In this document: positions 25,664-34,197 of the stretch, piece by piece
How the letters are laid out: every line of letters begins with the position of its first letter
Numbering within the stretch: position 1 is the first letter of the stretch
Source of the DNA: an uncultured Pedobacter sp.
GTDB taxonomy: Bacteria > Bacteroidota > Bacteroidia > Sphingobacteriales > Sphingobacteriaceae
NCBI RefSeq assembly: GCF_946480185.1
Contig: NZ_CAMLIG010000007.1
Coordinates: 94,968 to 158,967, forward strand
DNA length: 64,000 nt
Direction: 5' to 3'
Notes under the pieces: generated by a model
What the model was told of the DNA's origin: nothing
The model's database searches: none
What the model saw: only the letters and a program-made list of their open reading frames with translations
Program-made: the position numbers and the translations under genes

Positions 25664-26845
25664 TTACGACAACAAATCATAAGTCTGACTTGGAGGAAAC
25701 AACATATTTAATGCATTAGGCTTTATTTTAAATATCGGACCTTTTTCTACAATCTTCCCGACTGGAGTTCGCTTTATCAAATGGTCAAGCGTAATAATTC
25801 CTTGTTCTAACAAAATATCAAATTGGGAAACAATTGGCTTTTTAGTATGCTCGACCGACTTGTAAATAAAATGTTCTTTATTGTCAATTATTAAAGTGTC
25901 TGTTGCAACCCAAAAAGTTTCGTTATGTTTTTCAAGCAAGCGTTTATGTAATGTTTCCAATCCCCAAACAACAAAATCACCAACCGTAGTTTTATCTGAA
26001 TTTTCAATTAACTGACGAACATCAGTATCCAATTTCAGTTTTAAACCTTGTGAATTTCGAATGATTGCAGAAACGGTACAGTACAATTTAAAATCATCGC
26101 CACGGTTATAACCAAATTCATTCAGAATTTCCGCTGAACTTTTGAATTTACTAACCGACCAATCTGGGACTTGTGCAAATAGATTTTTCCGATTTCCTTT
26201 TTTATCTCTGAATGATTTTAATTCAATGCCTTTATAATCTGGCTGTTTTGACGAATTAATGTTAATCCCTAAAAGTGTTTCAAGAGTTCTACCAATTGCG
26301 GTATCAGCTTGTAACAGCGCAGGAATTGCCCCGCGTAAACTTATTTCTCTCAACAAAGCCAATAACTCGTCCGCAACTTCTCTTGATAATGAACTAATCT
26401 CATTAACCAATTCTTTCAAAGGATTATCGGCTACGTCATTAATCAATTTTTCAAAATCCAGTCTTGTAACATTGACTACATACAAATCATTGTGATAAGA
26501 AATAATTCCTAAAATATCATTTGCTTTTGCATAACTACCCAAACCTTTAAACCAAATTCTTGGATCGCCTTTTTTTGTATTGGGTCGGTACAATGAAGCT
26601 ACTGATTGTATCAATCCGTCAGGAGTAATCAAATATGAATTGAATTGAATTTTGCTTTGTTGACCTTGACTTTGAAGCTCGTAATCGTGAATATTCTTAC
26701 CTTTCAGATATGCCCTAACAGAGCCGGTTGCATCCATTATAGATTTTTCAAGTCCCGTTTTAGTCGGTTCAATTAAGGTTACCTCAACCGATTTCTCCGT
26801 TAGAAGTTTTAATCTATCGATTTCTACTTTGGTTAATTGTCTCAT
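25664..26845 (-). CDS. Type II restriction endonuclease, MvaI/BcnI-like
   Basis: 393 residues. The C-terminal part carries the PD-(D/E)xK nuclease motif Asp203, Glu208, Lys210 (PDYKGIELKS), preceded by TAIGRTLETLLGININ, the pattern I associate with the MvaI/BcnI family, whose studied members cut CCWGG or CCSGG. Residues about 1-150 form an extra N-terminal domain (ITPDGLIQSVASLYRPNTKKGDPRIWFKGL) that may help in DNA recognition. The start lies 3 bp after the methyltransferase stop, so both genes form an operon with methyltransferase first. The recognition site cannot be read from sequence. Confidence 0.85.
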   Translation of the reverse strand: MRQLTKVEIDRLKLLTEKSVEVTLIEPTKTGLEKSIMDATGSVRAYLKGKNIHDYELQSQGQQSKIQFNSYLITPDGLIQSVASLYRPNTKKGDPRIWFKGLGSYAKANDILGIISYHNDLYVVNVTRLDFEKLINDVADNPLKELVNEISSLSREVADELLALLREISLRGAIPALLQADTAIGRTLETLLGININSSKQPDYKGIELKSFRDKKGNRKNLFAQVPDWSVSKFKSSAEILNEFGYNRGDDFKLYCTVSAIIRNSQGLKLKLDTDVRQLIENSDKTTVGDFVVWGLETLHKRLLEKHNETFWVATDTLIIDNKEHFIYKSVEHTKKPIVSQFDILLEQGIITLDHLIKRTPVGKIVEKGPIFKIKPNALNMLFPPSQTYDLLS

Positions 26846-26848
26846 TCA

Positions 26849-29074
26849 CTAGTCAATATTTTTTAAAATTTCTAACGCTACTGCCCTCGCCATTAAAGGC
26901 GGAACAGCATTACCAACCAAAGTAAATTGTGGCACTTCAAACTTTCTTTTATTTCCGCCAGTTGAACGTTTTCCTTGAAAAACAAAGCTATCATCGAACG
27001 ACTGTAAACGAGCCATTTCACGAACAGTTAAAGCTCTTGGAGTTGCATAATGAACATAGTCATCTGGAATAGTCATAACTGTTGGACTTAGTCCATCTGC
27101 TTTTAAAACATTATAGTTTCTTTTTTCAGAACTCAACCCTATTTTTTTCAATTCATTTTTTGCTTCATCATAATTTCCTGTATTCAAAATTACGCTTAAA
27201 CGCTTAACGACATCGTTATTTTGCTTACTTGTTTTATGATTTTGCAATGGGGCAACAAGATGTGTTAATCCATTCTCTAACTCTTCAAAGTTTCGCACAT
27301 AAACTGGATTCTTAGCATTAGCAAAACGACTGTTCAATCTGCCTTTTTTTGACCATTCAGCATACGTTAAACCAGTTTTTGAATTAGGTTTTCCATCGAT
27401 GGAACGTTTCTTTAACAAAGATTGCATTTGCTCGGTTGTACCGTTGTATTTTGCTTTTAAATCAATGCTTTCATAGTTGTATTTTTCATCGTCATTTCCA
27501 ATAAAATCCAGATCGTACAATGCCTCAAATACAGTAACTTTTTCATTTGGAGGCACCGTTGCAGGAACTGTTTCAATTAACTTTTGGTCTTTACGACAGC
27601 CGATAAACAAAACTCTTTCCCGATTTTGTGGAACACCATAATCAGAAGCTAAGGCGACAAAGGGTTGGTCAATGTTGTACAAGCGTATATGTGCTAAAAT
27701 TTCGTTTAACTCTTCATCTTTTCTTCGCTTTTTAGCAAATTCTGTTAAGCCTTGCACACATTCGTCAAACGAATAATTATAAATCTCCAAAGCTAAAATA
27801 ATATCTGCAATTTCACCTTTGAAAGTTAGATCAGGATTTAGTTTTTGGAAAGCATTATGTACTTCTTCGATAATATTATTTGGTTCAATTGAAACTAAAA
27901 AATCATCAAACTTTGGAGCAAAAAAATCATTATCCAAATCGCTGTGATTTTTCTCTTGAATAACTTTTTTACGGATATAAGCTAATTCTTTAGCTCGTTT
28001 CAACAGATTAAAACCGTGACGAATTGTCGCAAAATTTATATCCGTTTTACTGGTTTTGTAATCTGCAATTTTAGGAGCAAGCACCCGAAATTTATTCTCA
28101 ATATTCTGGATATAACTTTCTCGAACGGCATCCAAATCCTTATCAATTGCCTTTTCAAAATTCAGTCGTAGCAAATAACAATCAAGAATAAATTGATTTT
28201 CAGAACTTGATTTTTTGAGATTGACTACAAAATGAATTAACTGATGAAATTCTTTCAAATCAATGATTGAACGAATTTCCTGCAAAATCATTTCTTTGAT
28301 TTTTCCGCCCTCCTTTGTCAAAATTCCTTTCACGTTTTCCATCACAAAATATTTTGGACGGAGAAGTTTAATCACATTTAAGTAATGAGCAAACAAATCA
28401 TCCTTTTTATCAAACTTTTTCCGTTTACCCGCCAAACTAAAACTCTGACAGGGAGGTCCTCCACAAACCACATCTATGGTTTGATTTTTTAGTTTCTTTA
28501 AAAGATTTTCAATAAAATCAGGTTCTGTAATATCTTGACGAAGAAACTCGGCATCTATTCCTAATTGATAATTGTAACGAGCCAAATGTGTTAGTTCACA
28601 ATTTTCATTTATATCACTGCCTAAACGGAAATCGTAAAATTTATTACCGTGTTCTGCTTGCAAAAAACCTTCACTAAAACCGCCTGCACCAGCAAATAAA
28701 TCCAAAAAGGTTACTTTTTGCATTGTTTGATATCCGGAAGGATCTTCACAGACCATTGAGACTTCAGTATTTTGCCTGCGACTATTGACAAGCGACAAGA
28801 TTTTTTCCTTTACTTTTTTATCAGTAAACTGACTATGTGGAGCAGTCTCAAAATGCTTTTCAACTTCTTGCTTTAAGAACAACAAGAATTTATTGATTGA
28901 TTTATACGTATATTCTGTTTCTTTGACCAATTGATTTTTTGCATCCCAATCTTTACGCAAAACTTTTGCACCAGTCGCAACTTTAACTTGGACTTCTTTT
29001 TGTCTTATAACCAAATGAATTGGAAAGTGCTTTGACTTATCAGCCTTATCTAAATAAAATTTGACATTTACCAT
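26849..29074 (-). CDS. C5-cytosine DNA methyltransferase with N-terminal integrase-type arm-binding domain
   Basis: 741 residues, much longer than the usual 330-450. Residues 1-100 (KFYLDKADKSKHFPIHLVIRQ, then GAKVLRKDWDAKNQLV) look like the arm-type DNA-binding domain of Bacteroidota tyrosine recombinases. The methyltransferase starts near 122 with motif I DLFAGAGGFSEGF, catalytic Cys209 in GGPPCQSFS, and ENVKG at 246-250. About 200 residues are then inserted before QNRERV at 483-488; the target-recognition region and the final LVGNAVPPLMARAVA follow. The enzyme would protect host DNA from the adjacent nuclease. Methyltransferase identity is certain; the arm domain rests on my pattern recognition. 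Confidence 0.9.
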   Translation of the reverse strand: MVNVKFYLDKADKSKHFPIHLVIRQKEVQVKVATGAKVLRKDWDAKNQLVKETEYTYKSINKFLLFLKQEVEKHFETAPHSQFTDKKVKEKILSLVNSRRQNTEVSMVCEDPSGYQTMQKVTFLDLFAGAGGFSEGFLQAEHGNKFYDFRLGSDINENCELTHLARYNYQLGIDAEFLRQDITEPDFIENLLKKLKNQTIDVVCGGPPCQSFSLAGKRKKFDKKDDLFAHYLNVIKLLRPKYFVMENVKGILTKEGGKIKEMILQEIRSIIDLKEFHQLIHFVVNLKKSSSENQFILDCYLLRLNFEKAIDKDLDAVRESYIQNIENKFRVLAPKIADYKTSKTDINFATIRHGFNLLKRAKELAYIRKKVIQEKNHSDLDNDFFAPKFDDFLVSIEPNNIIEEVHNAFQKLNPDLTFKGEIADIILALEIYNYSFDECVQGLTEFAKKRRKDEELNEILAHIRLYNIDQPFVALASDYGVPQNRERVLFIGCRKDQKLIETVPATVPPNEKVTVFEALYDLDFIGNDDEKYNYESIDLKAKYNGTTEQMQSLLKKRSIDGKPNSKTGLTYAEWSKKGRLNSRFANAKNPVYVRNFEELENGLTHLVAPLQNHKTSKQNNDVVKRLSVILNTGNYDEAKNELKKIGLSSEKRNYNVLKADGLSPTVMTIPDDYVHYATPRALTVREMARLQSFDDSFVFQGKRSTGGNKRKFEVPQFTLVGNAVPPLMARAVALEILKNID

Positions 29075-29420
29075 ATTACGGACGTTTTTACGGACACGGA
29101 TAAATTTACGGACAAATTTGAAACTGACAAGAAAAATCGCAACTATTTGACCATCCTAACAATCACAAACATTTGCAGTTCGCGTAAGCCAACCGTACAA
29201 AACCAGAATTGTAAAAAAAGTGTACTTCCACCGCTCAATCAAGTGACAAAATAAGGAGTAGTATATAACGTAATAGCGGGTGAAGTACTTCGTATGAAAC
29301 TTTTCGCTAAATTCGAACTTTGGAGCTCCGTATCAACAGTTGTGCATAAAATCTATCACTACACAAAGTCTCCAAACGTTAGTCGGAATCACATAAATAC
29401 ACTTTGACATTTTAAAATAA
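29075..29420. other. Intergenic region upstream of the methyltransferase
   Basis: 346 bp with no supported gene. Four TACGGAC/CACGGA-like words occur at 29081-29113 directly before the methyltransferase start and could be regulatory or a short tandem repeat. The rest holds nothing I can name. Confidence 0.4.
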
Positions 29421-29897
29421 ATGATGATCATGAAAAAAATACTTTTATTGATTCTTATTTTTGGAATTTTTATATCCTGTAAAAAAGACAATTCCAAAAT
29501 CGTAATAGACGACAAGAATTTTTTAATTTTTGGTCATTTTTATGGAGAGTGTTTTGGAGAAAAGTGCGTAGAAACTTACAAATTGACTGACAAAAAATTA
29601 TTTGAAGACACAATTGATGACTACTCGGGTCGAAATTTAAATTTCATAGAATCAAGTAACGATAAATTTGAAGAGGTAAAAGATTTAATTGATTTTTTCC
29701 CAAATGAACTTCTCGAAAGCGATAAATCTATTTTTGGTTGTCCAGACTGTGCAGATGGAGGTGGACTATTTATTCAATATTCAGAAAATGGAAAATTAAA
29801 AACTTGGCGGATTGACCAAGATAAAAAAAACGTCCCAAGTTATTTACACAGTTTTATCGACAAAGTGAATGACAAAATCAGGATATTGAACAAATAA
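29421..29897 (+). CDS. Hypothetical lipoprotein
   Basis: 158 residues, or 155 if the ATG at 29430 is used. A short lipoprotein signal (KKILLLILIFGIFISC, Cys20) is followed by a small acidic domain with a CFGEKC stretch and FGCPDCADGGGLFIQYSENGK. I do not recognise the family. The four cysteines in two pairs could bind a metal or form disulfides. It is AT-rich and sits between the restriction system and housekeeping genes with no obvious partner. Confidence 0.7.
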   Translation: MMIMKKILLLILIFGIFISCKKDNSKIVIDDKNFLIFGHFYGECFGEKCVETYKLTDKKLFEDTIDDYSGRNLNFIESSNDKFEEVKDLIDFFPNELLESDKSIFGCPDCADGGGLFIQYSENGKLKTWRIDQDKKNVPSYLHSFIDKVNDKIRILNK

Positions 29898-29966
29898 AGA
29901 CTGCTCACAACAGCTAATTTCAAACTTAAAATGCCAACCAAAGCCTACCTTTAAACGAAACCCGCA

Positions 29967-30230
29967 ATGGAAAAACATAATAACATTAAGCCAATTGAAG
30001 TGTTTGCAGGCCAATTATGGCAAGCAACAATGATTCAAAATATCTTAGAAGATAATGGCATTCAAGTATTTCTTGAAAACGAATTGATGGGAACTGTTGC
30101 TCCTTGGCGGGTGGTCGCCGGCGGATTTAATCCTGTCAAGGTTATCGTATCAAATACAGATTACGAACAGGCTGTTAAATTGATTGAAGAATTCAACAAT
30201 AATGAAATTTTAGACAACGAAGCTGAGTAA
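29967..30230 (+). CDS. DUF2007-type small protein
   Basis: 87 residues with no signal or membrane segment. The pattern EVFAGQLWQATMIQNILEDNGI, then ELMGTVAPW, and KVIVSNTDYEQAVKLIEEF matches the small DUF2007 domain, a ferredoxin-like fold sometimes labelled a putative signal-transducing protein. Its biochemical role is unknown. It is 46 bp before the oxidoreductase gene. Confidence 0.8.
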   Translation: MEKHNNIKPIEVFAGQLWQATMIQNILEDNGIQVFLENELMGTVAPWRVVAGGFNPVKVIVSNTDYEQAVKLIEEFNNNEILDNEAE

Positions 30231-30275
30231 AGCCATTTGCAATTTTAAAAAAACATCACCAAAACTACGAACCTC

Positions 30276-31250
30276 ATGAAAGCTGTCCACATTACCAAAT
30301 CTGGCGCACCAGAAGTACTACAAATACAGGAAACACCGAAACCTATACCTGCAAAAAACCAAGTTTTAATCAAGGTAAAAGCGGCGGGAGTAAATCGCAG
30401 CGATGTAATTACCCGGCAAAACATGGATACCTATGGCAAAAGAGCTACAGAAACGCTGATTCCCGGTCTGGAAGTTTCTGGAGAAATCACAGAAATTGGC
30501 AACGAGGTAAGCGATAAAAAAGTGGGCGATAAAGTTTGCGCATTGATTGCTGATGGCGGTTATGCAGAATACGTTGCAGTGGATAGTTCCCACTGTTTAC
30601 CCGTACCAGAAGGAATCAGTTTAACAGATGCAGCCTCACTTCCAGAAACTGTTTTTACCGTTTGGTTCAACGTTTTCCATTTGGGCAAACTCAAACCAGA
30701 AGAAAAATTGCTGATCCACGGAGGCACCAGTGGCATTGGCACCATGGGTTTGCAAATGGCAAAAGCACTGGGTTCCAAAATATACACTACTGCCGGAAGC
30801 GATAAAAAAGTTGATTTTTTAAACCAGATGAAGCTTGGAACGGTAATCAATTACAAAAAAGAAGCTTTTGAGGATATTTTGAAAGATGAAAAGATAGATG
30901 TTATTTTAGATATGGTGGGCGGAGATTATACCCAAAAGAACCTCCAAATCTTAAACAGAAAAGGACGTTTAATTTATATCAACGGAATGAAAAGTATGGA
31001 CGTTAACATCAATCTCCGTACGTTAATGGCCAAAAACCTTACTATAACCGGCAGTTTCCTAAAACCGCAAAAGGCCGAGGTAAAAACAATGATTGCCAAA
31101 GAAGTGGAGAAAAATATTTGGCCCTTATTCCACAACAAACAAATTCATCCTGTGATTTACAAAACATTTCCGTTGGAAGAGGTTCAGGAAGCGCATCGCT
31201 TGATGGAAAGCAGTAACCACATCGGAAAAATTCTTTTGACCATCGATTAA
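30276..31250 (+). CDS. NAD(P)H:quinone oxidoreductase, zinc-less MDR family
   Basis: 324 residues, full length. It shows the medium-chain dehydrogenase layout of a GroES-like N-terminal domain (PAKNQVLIKVKAAGVNRSDVITRQ, PGLEVSGEI) and a Rossmann domain with LIHGGTSGIGTMGLQMAKALG as the cofactor-binding loop. The catalytic-zinc cysteines are absent. The GVNRSD and NIWPLFHNKQIHPV elements point to the quinone oxidoreductase/PIG3 branch, cytosolic and NADPH dependent. Substrate unknown. Confidence 0.9.
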   Translation: MKAVHITKSGAPEVLQIQETPKPIPAKNQVLIKVKAAGVNRSDVITRQNMDTYGKRATETLIPGLEVSGEITEIGNEVSDKKVGDKVCALIADGGYAEYVAVDSSHCLPVPEGISLTDAASLPETVFTVWFNVFHLGKLKPEEKLLIHGGTSGIGTMGLQMAKALGSKIYTTAGSDKKVDFLNQMKLGTVINYKKEAFEDILKDEKIDVILDMVGGDYTQKNLQILNRKGRLIYINGMKSMDVNINLRTLMAKNLTITGSFLKPQKAEVKTMIAKEVEKNIWPLFHNKQIHPVIYKTFPLEEVQEAHRLMESSNHIGKILLTID

Positions 31251-31330
31251 GTTAATCTGTTCAATTTGTCCACAGCCTGCCATACCGATTTTTCTCACCG
31301 AAGAAGTCGAAAATACTTAATATTGTAGGA

Positions 31331-32785
31331 TTGAAAAAGGAGGAAAAAACAAGCGATAGTTGGAAGGTTTGCCCAGAATGCGGTGGCCATGGCAGAAAAA
31401 AACGCAAACTTAAAAAGAAAGTGCGTCTGCAATACCAACAGGCTTTAGAAAACTTTGAAAAAACAGGCGAAGGAATCCCTCCTACTCGCCCAAAGGCTGA
31501 TTTATACCCCTGTTCAAATTGTAAAAGATCTGGCTTAATAAATTCTAATCAAACACCAATAGCAAATACAGAAAACTTCCCACATGTTGCCATTATTGGC
31601 GGCGGAATTGGTGGCGTAGCGCTTGCCGTGGCCTGTTTGCACCGTGGCATTCCTTTTACTCTTTACGAGCGGGACAACAGCTTTGATGCTCGGTCTCAAG
31701 GTTACGGCCTTACTTTACAACAAGCGAGTAAAGCCATTGAGGGATTAGGAATTTTTTCCTTAAAAGAAGGGATAGTTTCTACCCGGCATGTGGTTCATAC
31801 CACAGATGGAAAAATAATTGGTGAATGGGGAATGAGAAAGTGGTTGCAAACAGACGCTGACGGAACAAAATACCCAAAGCGCACAAATGTACATATCGCA
31901 AGACAGTCTTTACGTTTGGCATTGTTGCAACAACTGGGCGGAAATAACGCGGTAAAATGGGGGCATCAACTGGTGAATTTTAGAGCAAATGATCAAGGCG
32001 TGGAACTCAGTTTTGAAGTAAACGGAGCGTCAAAAACCGCTAAAGCTGATCTTGTTGTCGGTGCAGATGGTATCCGAAGTTCTGTAAGGAATTTGCTGAT
32101 TGGTGAGGAGCTTACACCCTTACGTTATTTGGATTGTATAGTGATATTGGGCATTTGTTCTTTGGAGGCACTTAAGGGTTTGGAAAGTGATTTGCTGGAT
32201 TCGGCGACGGTTTTTCAAACGGCGAACGGTAATGAAAGAATTTACATGATGCCTTATTCGGCAGATGCAATCATGTGGCAATTGAGTTTCCCGATGACTG
32301 AAAAAGAAGCAAAAGCCTTGAGTGCTTTAGGCGCTGAAGCATTAAAAGCAGAAGCCTCTCGCAGAACGCAATGGCATCATCCTATACCGCAAATTTTAGA
32401 AGCAACATTGGCAGCTCAGGTCTCGGGCTATCCCGTTTATGATCGCGAATTGCTTCAAGCAGAATGGCTAGATAAAGGTGGTGCGGCAACTTTAATCGGA
32501 GATGCTGCCCATCCAATGAGTCCGTTCAAAGGACAAGGTGCAAATCAAGCATTATTGGATGCCTTGGCCTTGGCCAGAGCAATCTCCAAAGGATGCAGAC
32601 CTTTGTCTAATTGGAGAGCACACGGAATTAGAAAAAGTGTGTTGACTAATTTTGAAGCAGAAATGCTAGAACGCAGCGCTATCAAAGTAAAAGATTCAGC
32701 AGAAGCGGCCAACTTCCTGCATTCAGCTATTGTACTTCATGAAAGTGATGAACCACGAGGAAAAGTTTTGAAGCGGAAATTGTAA
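31331..32785 (+). CDS. FAD-dependent monooxygenase with N-terminal DnaJ-like zinc motif
   Basis: 484 residues beginning with TTG at 31331, because no ATG lies before the conserved N-terminal cysteines. Residues 14-21 (CPECGGHG) and 61-68 (CSNCKRSG) form two CxxC pairs of the DnaJ CxxCxGxG kind. The FAD monooxygenase begins near 84 with VAIIGGGIGGVALA and E-R-D at the end of beta 2, and carries GDAAHPMSPFKGQGANQALLDALALA. The enzyme part resembles aromatic-ring or tetracycline-type hydroxylases that use NAD(P)H and oxygen. The zinc motif is unusual in that family. The substrate is unknown and the start is provisional. Confidence 0.85.
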   Translation: MKKEEKTSDSWKVCPECGGHGRKKRKLKKKVRLQYQQALENFEKTGEGIPPTRPKADLYPCSNCKRSGLINSNQTPIANTENFPHVAIIGGGIGGVALAVACLHRGIPFTLYERDNSFDARSQGYGLTLQQASKAIEGLGIFSLKEGIVSTRHVVHTTDGKIIGEWGMRKWLQTDADGTKYPKRTNVHIARQSLRLALLQQLGGNNAVKWGHQLVNFRANDQGVELSFEVNGASKTAKADLVVGADGIRSSVRNLLIGEELTPLRYLDCIVILGICSLEALKGLESDLLDSATVFQTANGNERIYMMPYSADAIMWQLSFPMTEKEAKALSALGAEALKAEASRRTQWHHPIPQILEATLAAQVSGYPVYDRELLQAEWLDKGGAATLIGDAAHPMSPFKGQGANQALLDALALARAISKGCRPLSNWRAHGIRKSVLTNFEAEMLERSAIKVKDSAEAANFLHSAIVLHESDEPRGKVLKRKL

Positions 32786-32794
32786 TATCCACTG

Positions 32795-32824
32795 TTTGAA
32801 ATTTCAGAATAAGTAATAACTTTG
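32795..32824 (+). promoter_or_regulatory. Bacteroidota-type promoter for the mazEF pair
   Basis: TTTG at 32795-32798 and TAACTTTG at 32817-32824, separated by 18 bp, match the -33 TTTG and -7 TAnnTTTG consensus of Bacteroidota sigma-A promoters. The start codon of the antitoxin gene lies 20 bp downstream. Confidence 0.75.
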
Positions 32825-32843
32825 TACATACAAAACTAAAGCT

Positions 32844-33089
32844 ATGAACGTTTCAATTATTCCAATAGGAAATTCAAAAGGAATTAGACTTTCGAAAACA
32901 TTAATCGAAAAATATAATTTAACCGATAAAGTTGAGCTGATTTTAGAAAAAGATCAAATTATATTAAAGCCAATAGCCGAACCAAGAAAAGGCTGGGAAC
33001 AAGCATTTTCCCAGATGCATACAAATGGAGATGATGCATTAATGATCGATGATATTTTCGAAGATGAAAATTTTGAAGAATGGAGTTAA
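32844..33089 (+). CDS. MazE/AbrB-type antitoxin
   Basis: 81 residues. The N-terminal SpoVT/AbrB-like fold (SIIPIGNSKGIRLSKTLIEKYNL, then VELILEKDQIILKP) binds DNA, and the acidic tail (DDALMIDDIFEDENFEEW) would neutralise the toxin. It overlaps the toxin gene by 10 bp, the usual antitoxin-first arrangement, with a clear promoter just upstream. Autoregulation is expected from the family but not tested here. Confidence 0.88.
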   Translation: MNVSIIPIGNSKGIRLSKTLIEKYNLTDKVELILEKDQIILKPIAEPRKGWEQAFSQMHTNGDDALMIDDIFEDENFEEWS

Positions 33090-33403
33090 AACAATATCAA
33101 ATTGTGCTCATTAATTTAGATCCTACAATCGGAAGCGAGATGAAAAAGACACGTCCTTGTGTAATTATTTCGCCAAACGAGATGAACAAACACTTAGAGA
33201 TGATCGTCATCGCTCCAATAATAAGTAGTGAAAGAAATTATCCCACCCGAATTCCAATTTCCCATAATAGAACAATCGGCCAAATTGTTCTCGATCAAAT
33301 CAGAACTATAGATAAACAAAGAATTGTAAAAACGTTTGAACGTTTGTCTCCAAGCGAAATATTAGAAGTTAAAGCTGTGATTAAGGAAACTTTTGTAGAT
33401 TAA
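33080..33403 (+). CDS. MazF/PemK-type endoribonuclease toxin
   Basis: 107 residues, full length. Family motifs are the opening YQIVLINLDPTIGSEMKKTRPCVIISPNEMN and the core IGQIVLDQIRTIDKQRIVK, where the Arg in KKTRPC and the QIRTID segment contribute to the RNA active site. MazF toxins cut mRNA at short sequences; the target here is unknown. It forms an operon with the upstream antitoxin. Confidence 0.9.
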   Translation: MELKQYQIVLINLDPTIGSEMKKTRPCVIISPNEMNKHLEMIVIAPIISSERNYPTRIPISHNRTIGQIVLDQIRTIDKQRIVKTFERLSPSEILEVKAVIKETFVD

Positions 33404-33535
33404 TATCTGTAACTTTCTTGCCAGGTTTATCCTATCGTCGAAATGAAAGAGCTCCTGTTTCTCTACTTAGCGTACAGCGCAGTATCTCTTATAAGCTGCC
33501 TAAAATCGATTCAATAATATATATTAAAAATTTTC

Positions 33536-33570
33536 GTCATGTCGAGGCAACGAGACATCTCAAATTTAGG
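33536..33570. repeat. Dispersed palindromic repeat, family A half copy
   Basis: CGTCATGTCGAGGCAACGAGACATCTC-type sequence matching one arm of the elements at 18366-18478 and 39820-39915. It lies between the convergent mazF and pth genes. Confidence 0.65.
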
Positions 33571-33593
33571 TTCCGATGCGTATAAGTCTGAAT

Positions 33594-34157
33594 TTACTTC
33601 TTATTAAAATTAGTCATCGTTAGCTCAATACCAATGGTTACAAAAGCCTTAATCATATTGATAGATTTATCAATCAGCGCTGGTAATTCTGGTATTTCAT
33701 CTTTATCAAAACCGCTCAGCACATAATCAACCTGTCTGCCTTTCGGGAAATTATCGCTTACGCCGAAACGTAAACGGGCGTATTCGTTGGAACCCAATAA
33801 ACCTTCAATACTTTTCAATCCGTTATGCCCCGCGGCACTGCCTTTAGGTTTTATCCTTACAGAACCAAATGGGATAGCCAAATCATCCACCACAATCAGC
33901 ACATTTTCAATCGGGATTTTAAGTTCCTGCATCCAATGCCTCACTGCTTTTCCACTTAAATTCATATAGGTCGTTGGCTTTATTAAACAAAGCGTTCTTC
34001 CTTTATGGTTTACTTCGGTATAAGCCGCCAACTTCATGGTAGAAAAATTTGCACCAGCTTCTTTTGCCAGCGCATCTAATACCATAAAACCTATATTATG
34101 GCGTGTATCCGCATACTCTGCACCTATATTTCCTAAACCTACAATCAGATATTTCAT
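33594..34157 (-). CDS. pth: Peptidyl-tRNA hydrolase
   Basis: 187 residues, normal length. The motifs are VGLGNIGAEYADTRHNIGFMVLD with catalytic His20, NLSGKAV, VVDDLAIPFG and GSAAGHNGLKSIEGLLG. The enzyme releases peptides from prematurely dropped peptidyl-tRNA in the cytosol. It lies 40 bp downstream of tsaD on the same strand; a weak hairpin (CGGCTGTAGCCG with a T run on the minus strand) lies between them. Confidence 0.97.
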   Translation of the reverse strand: MKYLIVGLGNIGAEYADTRHNIGFMVLDALAKEAGANFSTMKLAAYTEVNHKGRTLCLIKPTTYMNLSGKAVRHWMQELKIPIENVLIVVDDLAIPFGSVRIKPKGSAAGHNGLKSIEGLLGSNEYARLRFGVSDNFPKGRQVDYVLSGFDKDEIPELPALIDKSINMIKAFVTIGIELTMTNFNKK

Positions 34158-34197
34158 TCTTCAAAAAAAGTATCCGGCTACAGCCGAAAAATAAATA

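Noticed and set aside
25485..25682. 65-codon frame before the nuclease gene
   Set aside because: Low-complexity translation, overlaps the end of the nuclease gene, sits in repeat-like sequence.
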